Shown: positions 30,133-37,283 of the stretch, in pieces
How the letters are laid out: each line of letters starts with the position of its first letter
Position numbering within the stretch: position 1 is the first letter of the stretch
Assembly (NCBI GenBank): GCA_020847755.1
Contig: JADLBK010000061.1
Location: 1 to 54,521, forward strand
DNA length: 54,521 bases
From: Flavobacteriales bacterium
Lineage (GTDB): Bacteria; Bacteroidota; Bacteroidia; Flavobacteriales_F; PHOS-HE28
Direction: 5' to 3'
Made by a program: the position numbers and the translations under genes
Notes under the pieces: model-generated
Seen by the model: only the letters and a program-made list of their open reading frames with translations
Told to the model about the DNA's origin: nothing
Database searches by the model: none

Positions 30133-31485
30133 TCAGTTGTGCTTGCGGAAGACGGGTCTCACGGCCGGGCCCACCAGGTGCTTGTCGATGCCGTCGCTCA
30201 GGGCGGCGGCGTACACGGCGAAGGCCTTGCGCGCAGCGGTCAGGGTCTGGTCGAGCTCCGCATCGCCATGCGCGGCGGAAAGCGCCACCCAGGGCATCAT
30301 CACGCTCCCCCGGATCATCTCCTGGCTCCAGAGGGTTCGGAAGGGCAGGGAGATCTGTCCTTCGCCATCACGGGTGGTGTAATAGGGAGAGCAGCCGAAG
30401 CCGTGCGCCTCGAACCGGTCGGCCACGCCGGCCTCGGCCGCCAGAGTGTTGAGGCCCTCGATCAACTGACGACCATAGCGCCACAGGTGGCCGGTGATGT
30501 CCTCGCTTTGGTAGATCTCCACCGTGCGATTGAACGCGCCGAAGGCCGACATCTCCGAACCGTGCGTGGTGCTGATGAGGAAGACACGATCGGCGCCAGC
30601 CTCGCGGATGCCGCCCAATTCCATGATCTCGCGCCGGCCGATGAGCGCCGCCAGCGCGAACCCGTTGGCCATGCCCTTGCCGAAGGTGGCCAGGTCCGGC
30701 TCGATGTCGTACACCTTCATCGCTCCGTGGAGGTCCCACCGGAACCCGGTGATCATCTCGTCCAGCACGAACACGGCACCGTGCTTCGCGCAAAGGGCCT
30801 TCACCTGATGCAGGAAGTTGAGCGAACGCTGAGGGCAGCCCGCGCAGGAGCGCGGCTCGAGGAGCCCACCACAGGATGCGGGACACGGGGAGAGCGAGGT
30901 GGCCGGCTCCATCAGCACGCAGGCGATGCGGCCGGGATGCTCGGCGAAGAGCCGCTCCAGCGAGGCGATGTCGTTGTAGTTGAACTTCAACGTCAACCGC
31001 TTGTGCTCATCCGGGATGCCGCGGTCCATGGGCGTGCTTCCGATGAACCAGTCGTCGTAGGTGAAGAAGGGTTGTTCGGCCGGGATGGCCACGTGCGTGC
31101 GGCCCGTGTAGGCGCGGGCGAGCTTCACCGCGGCGGTGGTGACGATGCTGCCGTTCTTGGCGAACTTCACCATGCCCGCCCAGGGGAAGAGCGACAGCAT
31201 GCGCTCGGCCGCCTCCAGCTCGGTGAGGGAGGGCCGCGTGAGGTTGTTGCCCTTGCCGATCTCCGCGATGGCCGAGGCGTTCACCCGCTCGTCCGCATAA
31301 CCGAGCGTCACGGCCCGCAGGCCCATGCCGTAGTCCAGGTAGCGGTTCCCCTCCGCGTCCCACACGTACGCGCCCTTGCCATGGCTCAGGATGGGCGGCG
31401 CGTTGGACGGGTATTGGTCGTCGCCCCGGCTGTAGGTGTGGGCACCTCCGGGGATCGCCGCATGCAGTCGGTCGCTCCAGTTCAT
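30133..31485 (-). CDS. Class III aminotransferase (glutamate-1-semialdehyde aminomutase-like)
   Basis: PGGAHTYSRGDDQYP, FVLDEMITGFRWD, FGKGMANGFALAALIG; overlaps CMP-NulO synthetase gene. Confidence 0.87.
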   Translation of the reverse strand: MNWSDRLHAAIPGGAHTYSRGDDQYPSNAPPILSHGKGAYVWDAEGNRYLDYGMGLRAVTLGYADERVNASAIAEIGKGNNLTRPSLTELEAAERMLSLFPWAGMVKFAKNGSIVTTAAVKLARAYTGRTHVAIPAEQPFFTYDDWFIGSTPMDRGIPDEHKRLTLKFNYNDIASLERLFAEHPGRIACVLMEPATSLSPCPASCGGLLEPRSCAGCPQRSLNFLHQVKALCAKHGAVFVLDEMITGFRWDLHGAMKVYDIEPDLATFGKGMANGFALAALIGRREIMELGGIREAGADRVFLISTTHGSEMSAFGAFNRTVEIYQSEDITGHLWRYGRQLIEGLNTLAAEAGVADRFEAHGFGCSPYYTTRDGEGQISLPFRTLWSQEMIRGSVMMPWVALSAAHGDAELDQTLTAARKAFAVYAAALSDGIDKHLVGPAVRPVFRKHN

Positions 31486-32204
31486 CGGTCGTCGATCGTT
31501 CCTTCCTGCCGGGCCTTCATCAGCGCCTCGATGACGATGAGGTCCACCGGGTCGTCCACCTCGAAGGATTTCCACTTGGGCATCACGTGCCCCAGCGTGC
31601 GCTCGTGGTAAAAGCTCCGCCGTTCGCGCAGCGAGGACGACCGGGCGATGTACAGACTTCCTTCAAAGAAGTAGACGTCATCGATCTCCTGGCGGCGCTT
31701 GAACACGAAGCGCTCCCCCGCATAGGGCCGGATGAAGCAGGCGTCGTCCATGCGGGCGAGGAAGGCCGGATGCCCGCCCTCGGTGCGGCACACGCCCACG
31801 ACGCTCTCCGCACCGGGTGTGGCCAGCTGCAGGTCGATGGCGGCGAGCACGTCGGCGGCGGTGCGCTGGGGCGAGGTGGGTTCCAGCATGCACACCAGGT
31901 CCATGGCCTCGCCCGCCTGTTCCAGGTGGTCGAGCGCGTGGAGCACGACATCCATCGACGAGGCCGTGTCGGTGGCCAGTTCGGCGGGACGGAGGAAGGG
32001 CAGCTCGGCACCGGCGCTGCGGGCGGTGTCCGCGATGGCGGCGTCATCGGTGCTCACCACCACGCGGCCCGGCCGGGTGCGGGCCGCCTCCAGCGCGGCC
32101 GCCACCGACCAGGCGATCAGCGGCCGGCCCAGGAGCGGGCGCACGTTCTTGCCGGGCAGGCCCTTGCTGCCACCGCGCGCGGGGATCAGGTAGAGGACCC
32201 TCAT
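31482..32204 (-). CDS. Acylneuraminate cytidylyltransferase family (CMP-nonulosonate synthetase)
   Basis: IPARGGSKGLPGKNVRPLLGRPLIAWSV, MLEPTSPQRTAADV, SVVGVCRTEGGHPAF. Confidence 0.9.
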   Translation of the reverse strand: MRVLYLIPARGGSKGLPGKNVRPLLGRPLIAWSVAAALEAARTRPGRVVVSTDDAAIADTARSAGAELPFLRPAELATDTASSMDVVLHALDHLEQAGEAMDLVCMLEPTSPQRTAADVLAAIDLQLATPGAESVVGVCRTEGGHPAFLARMDDACFIRPYAGERFVFKRRQEIDDVYFFEGSLYIARSSSLRERRSFYHERTLGHVMPKWKSFEVDDPVDLIVIEALMKARQEGTIDDR

Positions 32205-33667
32205 GCCTGCGCGTGCAGCTGCCGCGTGTGCTTGATGGCGTGCAGGACCTCCAGCACATGGTCCTGCTCCGCGCGGGTGATGGTGACGCTGCTGGGCAGG
32301 CTCAGGCCGGCCTGCGACAGGCGCGTGCTCACCGGGAAGGTCTGCCCAGGCCGCATGTAACGCCCGTAAGGCGGCATCACGTGGAGCGGGTGGAAGAGCG
32401 GACGCGACTCGATGCCGTTGCGCGCCATGCGGTCCATCACCTCATCGCGGCCCAGGCCGAAGTCGGCGCCGATCAGGCAGCTGTACAACCAGAACCCGTT
32501 CAGCGCCCACGGCTCCTCGGGCGGCGCGGTGATCCCTCCGATGGCCTGCAGGCCCTGGGTGTACGCGGCGGCCAGGTCGCGTTTGGCCTGCACGAACGCG
32601 TCGAGGCGCTCGAGCTGGGCCACGCCGATCGCCGCCTGCACGTTGGTCATCCGGTAGTTGTAGCCGACCTCGAGGTGCCAGTAGCGGCGCTGCTTGTCCA
32701 TGCCGTGGTCGCGCAGCATCGTGGCGCGCGCGGCCACCGCCGGATCGCGGAAGAGCGTCATGCCGCCCTCGCCCGTGGTGATGGTCTTGTTGCCGAAGAA
32801 GCTGAAGGTGGCCGCATCGCCGAAGCTCCCCACCGGGCGGCCCTTGTACAGCGCACCGAGCGCCTCGGCACAGTCCTCCACGACGAACAGCCCGTGCCTG
32901 CGTGCGATGGCCATCAGCTCGTCCATGTGGCAGGGATGGCCGTAGAGGTGCACCGGCATGATGGCCTTGGTGCGCGGGGTGATGAGCCGCTCCACTTCGG
33001 CGGGGTCCAGCGTCCAGGTGACCGGATGCACGTCGGCGATGACGGGCGTGGCACCGGCATGGATGATGGTGTTGATGCTCGCCGCGAAGGTGAGGTCCGG
33101 GACGATGACCTCGTCGCCTTCGCCGATGCCGAGGGCCACCAGGGCCAGGTGGATGGCCACCGTGCCGTTGCTCACGGCGAGCGCATGGGGCATGGCGCAG
33201 CGCTCCGCAAAGCCGGTCTCGAACCGCTTCACATAGGCGCCCTGCGAGCTGATCCAGCCCGTGCGCAGGCAGTCGGTGACGTAGTTGAGCTCGTTGCCGT
33301 CCAGCTGCGGCGCCATCACCTGGATGCGGTGCGTGCGGCGCAGGCTGGCGAAGTCCACGGGCACACCGCGCTCATCGAGCAAGGGGATGTGCCGCACGGT
33401 GCCGTCGAGCCGCGCCTGGATGTCCCCGGCGGGCGCGCCCACCGGCAGGGCGGTGAAGCGGCGCTGCATCACCTCGGCCACCGGCCGGTCCAGCGATCCG
33501 CCGGCCAGCAGCGAACGCCGGATGTCGCCATCGGTGAGCACGCCGCTGAGCCGGCCCGCGTCGTCCACCGCGAAGCAGATGCCCTGCGCGTTGCGGTCGA
33601 TCACGGCCAGCGCATCGCGCACGCTTCGGTCGTCGCGGATGAGCAGTTCGGCCAGGGTCTCGTTCAT
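32201..33667 (-). CDS. DegT/DnrJ/EryC1/StrS aminotransferase with N-terminal tandem CBS domains
   Basis: N-terminus DRNAQGICFAVDDAGRLSGVLTDGDIRRSLLAG...PLLDERGVPVDF (CBS pair), then APQLDGNELNYVTDCLRTGWISSQGAYVKRFE...SFFGNKTITTGEGGM (PLP Lys motif). Confidence 0.88.
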   Translation of the reverse strand: MNETLAELLIRDDRSVRDALAVIDRNAQGICFAVDDAGRLSGVLTDGDIRRSLLAGGSLDRPVAEVMQRRFTALPVGAPAGDIQARLDGTVRHIPLLDERGVPVDFASLRRTHRIQVMAPQLDGNELNYVTDCLRTGWISSQGAYVKRFETGFAERCAMPHALAVSNGTVAIHLALVALGIGEGDEVIVPDLTFAASINTIIHAGATPVIADVHPVTWTLDPAEVERLITPRTKAIMPVHLYGHPCHMDELMAIARRHGLFVVEDCAEALGALYKGRPVGSFGDAATFSFFGNKTITTGEGGMTLFRDPAVAARATMLRDHGMDKQRRYWHLEVGYNYRMTNVQAAIGVAQLERLDAFVQAKRDLAAAYTQGLQAIGGITAPPEEPWALNGFWLYSCLIGADFGLGRDEVMDRMARNGIESRPLFHPLHVMPPYGRYMRPGQTFPVSTRLSQAGLSLPSSVTITRAEQDHVLEVLHAIKHTRQLHAQA

Positions 33668-34947
33668 CGGTCCGTGGGGGCGCGTTCGGGGAAAAGCAGC
33701 CGCTCCATGCGGCGAAGTTCGGAAGGCGGCGTCTTCCGCGTCTCCAGCACGTGCACCGCATGGCGGGCACGGTCCATCAGCGGCAGGAACCAGTAGTCGG
33801 CACCGAAGCCCTGGTTGTCGTCCACCTCACCGCCGTTGTCGCTGTGATGCACGCATCGCACCTGCGGCAGCAACCGCCCGGCCGCCTCCGCCGCATCGAA
33901 GCCGAGGGTGCACGCGCTCACCTTCAGGTGCGCGGTGTCCAGGAGCAGGCCCAGGCGGGCGTCCGGCACGTCATCGAGCAGCCGCAGCTGCTCGCCCGCA
34001 TCCACGTTGAGCAGGGGGTTGGTGCCGTCGGCGTAGCGGTTCACCGGGGCCAGCACGTTGTTCTCGATCAGCAGGCCGGTGGGCAGGTCGCGCGTGCGGC
34101 CCAGCACCTGCCGCACCGACTCGGTGAACCGGGCCCAGTGCAGTGCCCTGTCGATGCGCGCCACCTGCTCCAATCGTCGGCCGAGCTCGCTGGGACGCGG
34201 GTCCACGCAGAAGCCGGCATGCACCGAGAAGAAGGGCGCGCCCACCAGGTGGCTCAGCTGCATGCCCCGCACGCAATGGGCGATGCTGCGGTCGCGGATG
34301 GAGTCGTCGGCACTGCCGAGGTTGAGCACGAAGGGCTCGGCCGGCGCGGGGAAGTAGTTGTGGGCGAAGCGCCGCATCGGCGCGGTGCGGAACAGCTCCT
34401 CCATGTCGGGGTGGAAGGGCATGCCACTGCTGAACTCCAGCGCCATGAACTCGCGGTCGGCCTCGGCGATCATGGCTTCGGGCGTCAGGCCCGCGAAGGC
34501 CAGCGAGCTCATCACCGCCTCACGCTTCGGCATCAGGTCGCAGGTGAGGAAGAGGATGCCCTCGTCGGCCCCGGCATGCACGAAACCGTAGCGCTCATAG
34601 AGCCGGATGGCCGTGTGGTTGTCGGCGTCCACCGAGAGCCTCAGGGCCGTAATGCCCATGCCCTGCGCGCTGTCCAGCAGGAGCCGCATCATGCGCGCGC
34701 CATGGCCGCGGCCCCAGTGCCGCTCCTGCACCGCGATGCCGAGCCACACCACGCCGTCCTCGCGGTCCAGGTGACCATAGGCCACCGGCTCCTCCCCGTC
34801 CATCCACAGCCAGGTGCAGGCGTGCTGGCGCAGCACGTCCGGGGTGCGCTTCGCGAAATAGCGGAAGCTGCGCAGCGCGTCGCCTGCGCCGTCCAGGAAG
34901 GCCTGAAGCAGGTGGCCGTCGTCGGGACCGATGCGTCGCTGTCCCAT
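33664..34947 (-). CDS. Fusion: N-terminal GNAT acetyltransferase + C-terminal sugar phosphate isomerase/epimerase TIM barrel
   Basis: GNAT A-motif GIAVQERHWGRGHGARMMRLLLDSA; second half: MALEFSSGMPFHPDM..., LLIENNVLAPVNRY, LGLLLDTAHLKVS. Confidence 0.78.
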   Translation of the reverse strand: MGQRRIGPDDGHLLQAFLDGAGDALRSFRYFAKRTPDVLRQHACTWLWMDGEEPVAYGHLDREDGVVWLGIAVQERHWGRGHGARMMRLLLDSAQGMGITALRLSVDADNHTAIRLYERYGFVHAGADEGILFLTCDLMPKREAVMSSLAFAGLTPEAMIAEADREFMALEFSSGMPFHPDMEELFRTAPMRRFAHNYFPAPAEPFVLNLGSADDSIRDRSIAHCVRGMQLSHLVGAPFFSVHAGFCVDPRPSELGRRLEQVARIDRALHWARFTESVRQVLGRTRDLPTGLLIENNVLAPVNRYADGTNPLLNVDAGEQLRLLDDVPDARLGLLLDTAHLKVSACTLGFDAAEAAGRLLPQVRCVHHSDNGGEVDDNQGFGADYWFLPLMDRARHAVHVLETRKTPPSELRRMERLLFPERAPTDR

Positions 34948-34950
34948 GGT

Positions 34951-35964
34951 TCAGGGGTGCAGATGCTCCCAGGTGAGGGCCTCATCCACGCGCAGGGCCC
35001 GGGCCAGGCGGCGCCCCACCACGGCATCGAGGTGCTTCGGGGAGAGCCCGTTCGCCGGTCGCTTGAAGCCGAGGTCGGCCTCCGCGAGCACATGGCCCGC
35101 CGGCAGCTCACGCGCGGCCACGAGGCTGCGGCGCATGCCGAAGGTGTTGGCGCGCTCGCGTTCGCCGGGCCGCTTGATGCCGTCGCCCAGGCTCAGCTCC
35201 ACCGCGCGGATGCCCGTCACCAGATCGCGGAAGGCCGCGGGCTCCAGGCTGCTGCTGTGGTCCGGGCCGGGCATCGTGCGGTCCAGCGTGAAGTGCTTCT
35301 CGATCATCTCCGCGCCCAGCGCCACCGCCGCGAAGCAGGCATGGTTGTCCGGCACATGATCGCTGTAGCCCACGCGCACCTTCAGCTCGTCGCGCATGGT
35401 GAGCATGGCCCGCAGGTTGACGTCCTCCACGCGCGACGGATAGTCCGTGTTGCACTGCAGGATGACAAGGTCGTTGTTGCCCGTGCCGCGGATGGCGTCG
35501 ACCGCCTCGCGCACCTCCTGCATGTCCGCCATGCCGGTGCTCACGATCATGCGACGGCCGTAACGCGCCACCTGCCGCAGGAAGGGCAGCTCCACCACCT
35601 GTCCGCTGGCGATCTTGAAGGCATCGACGTCCAGGGAGGCGAGCAGCTCGGCATCCTCCGGGTTGTAGGGCGTGCTCATGAAGTCGATGCCCACCTGCCG
35701 GCAATGGGCCTGGATGCGCGCGAAGGCGTCGCGGTCGAGCTCCAGCTTGCGCAGCATGTCGAACTGGCTCTCGGCCCGGTCCGTCACCTCCAATTGGTAG
35801 TTCGCCTTGGGCGAGCTGGCGGTGACGATGCGCTCGGCCTTGAAGGTCTGGAACTTCACACAGTCCGCCCCGGCGGCCTTGGCCTCGTCCACCAGGCGGA
35901 ACGCCAGCTCCAGGCTGCCGTTGTGGTTCACGCCGGCCTCGGCGATGATGTAGGTGCGGGCCAT
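34951..35964 (-). CDS. N-acetylneuraminate/nonulosonate synthase (NeuB/LegI/PseI family) with C-terminal SAF domain
   Basis: IIAEAGVNHNGSLELA, KFQTFKAERIVT, EKHFTLDRTMPGPDHSSSLEP, RRSLVAARELPAGHVLAEADL. Confidence 0.92.
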   Translation of the reverse strand: MARTYIIAEAGVNHNGSLELAFRLVDEAKAAGADCVKFQTFKAERIVTASSPKANYQLEVTDRAESQFDMLRKLELDRDAFARIQAHCRQVGIDFMSTPYNPEDAELLASLDVDAFKIASGQVVELPFLRQVARYGRRMIVSTGMADMQEVREAVDAIRGTGNNDLVILQCNTDYPSRVEDVNLRAMLTMRDELKVRVGYSDHVPDNHACFAAVALGAEMIEKHFTLDRTMPGPDHSSSLEPAAFRDLVTGIRAVELSLGDGIKRPGERERANTFGMRRSLVAARELPAGHVLAEADLGFKRPANGLSPKHLDAVVGRRLARALRVDEALTWEHLHP

Positions 35965-35975
35965 CGGGGCCGAAG

Positions 35976-37283
35976 TTATCCCGCCGGTCGGATGAGCGCG
36001 GCGAGCGCGGCGGCGGCCTCGCGGCGTTCGTAGCGCGTGTGAAGCCCGCCCGTGACGCCGTGGTCCGTCCCGGCACGGACCGCCTCGGCCCGCGCCACGA
36101 GCCACGCGGCCATGGCCTCCACCTGCTGTCGCGTGAAGAAGGCGCCGGCGCCGCAGGCGGCCACGATGCGGCCCGCATCCCCGTCCACGGGGCCCAGGCC
36201 CAGGATCGGCCGTTGCACGGCGAGGTATTCGAAGAGCTTGCCGGTGAGGATGCCCTCCTCGCCGGGCCCTTCGGGGATCACGAGCAGCAGCACATGCGCG
36301 GACGCCATCTCCTCCAGGGCCTTCGCATGCTTCACCGGCTCGTTCCACACGCAGCGGTCGAGCACGCCGGCCTGCGCCGCGGCCTCGCGCACCGCCGGGC
36401 CCACCTGACCGATGAAGCGGAGCTCGATGGGCAGCGGAGCGTGCTTCATCGCCTGCGCCACCGCCGCGAAGAAGGCCTGGGGCGCGTAGCTGCCCGCCAT
36501 GGTGCCCACGTAGGTGATGCGCAACCGGTCCGTGGGAAGCGGATGATGGGCGAGGCCCTTGAGGTCGTCGGCATCGTAGCCGTTGGGGATCACGTGCAGC
36601 TTGGCGGCCACTTGGGGCCCGTGGCGTTCCGCGAAGGCCGTGCGCATGGACGGCCCCACCACCACCGCCGCGTCCGCCTGTTCCAGCACGGCGGCCTCGT
36701 ACGCGCTGTCCAGCCGCTGCGCGCGCGGTCCTTTCATCAGCTCGCGGGCGAAGTAGATGTCCGTCCAGGGATCGCGCAGGTCGGCGATCCAGCGGAGCTT
36801 CGGGAAGCGTTCCTTGAGCCGGAGGCCGATGAGCTGGGCGCTGTGCGGCGGGGAGGAGATCACCACGGTGCCGATCCCCTCCTGCTCGATGAGGGGGATG
36901 GCGGCCTTCACCGCGTGGCGCACCCAGCCGCGCCGCGCGTCGGGGATCATCCAGTTGCCGCGCACCCAGCGCATGGCGCGCTTCAGCAGGCCCTCCTTGC
37001 CGCCGGAGGCGAACCCCGCGTGCGGCACGGCGCCCCGCCCACCCAGCGCGGCCAGCAGCCGCAGCGGCTCGAACGAAGGCGTGCGCACCACCCGCACATC
37101 GGCGGGCACCTCGGCCTCGAGCGAGGGGTCCACCGCGGGGTAGCTCGCCTGCATGGGGTCCACCGTGAGCACGATGGGCCGAACGCCGCGCTGCGGCAGG
37201 TGCTTCACGAACTTGAGCCCGCGCTGCACGCCGGCCCCGCCGCTGGGCGGCCAGTAGTAGGTGATGAAGAGGACGGGCGTCAT
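35976..37283 (-). CDS. Glycosyltransferase family 4-like protein
   Basis: MTPVLFITYYWPPSGGAGVQRGLKFVKHLPQRGVRPIVLTVD; GT-B C-terminal half. Confidence 0.82.
   Translation of the reverse strand: MTPVLFITYYWPPSGGAGVQRGLKFVKHLPQRGVRPIVLTVDPMQASYPAVDPSLEAEVPADVRVVRTPSFEPLRLLAALGGRGAVPHAGFASGGKEGLLKRAMRWVRGNWMIPDARRGWVRHAVKAAIPLIEQEGIGTVVISSPPHSAQLIGLRLKERFPKLRWIADLRDPWTDIYFARELMKGPRAQRLDSAYEAAVLEQADAAVVVGPSMRTAFAERHGPQVAAKLHVIPNGYDADDLKGLAHHPLPTDRLRITYVGTMAGSYAPQAFFAAVAQAMKHAPLPIELRFIGQVGPAVREAAAQAGVLDRCVWNEPVKHAKALEEMASAHVLLLVIPEGPGEEGILTGKLFEYLAVQRPILGLGPVDGDAGRIVAACGAGAFFTRQQVEAMAAWLVARAEAVRAGTDHGVTGGLHTRYERREAAAALAALIRPAG

Noticed and set aside
33751-36033. 760-aa plus-strand ORF
   Set aside because: Antisense to GNAT-TIM and NeuB-like genes, which have strong family motifs.
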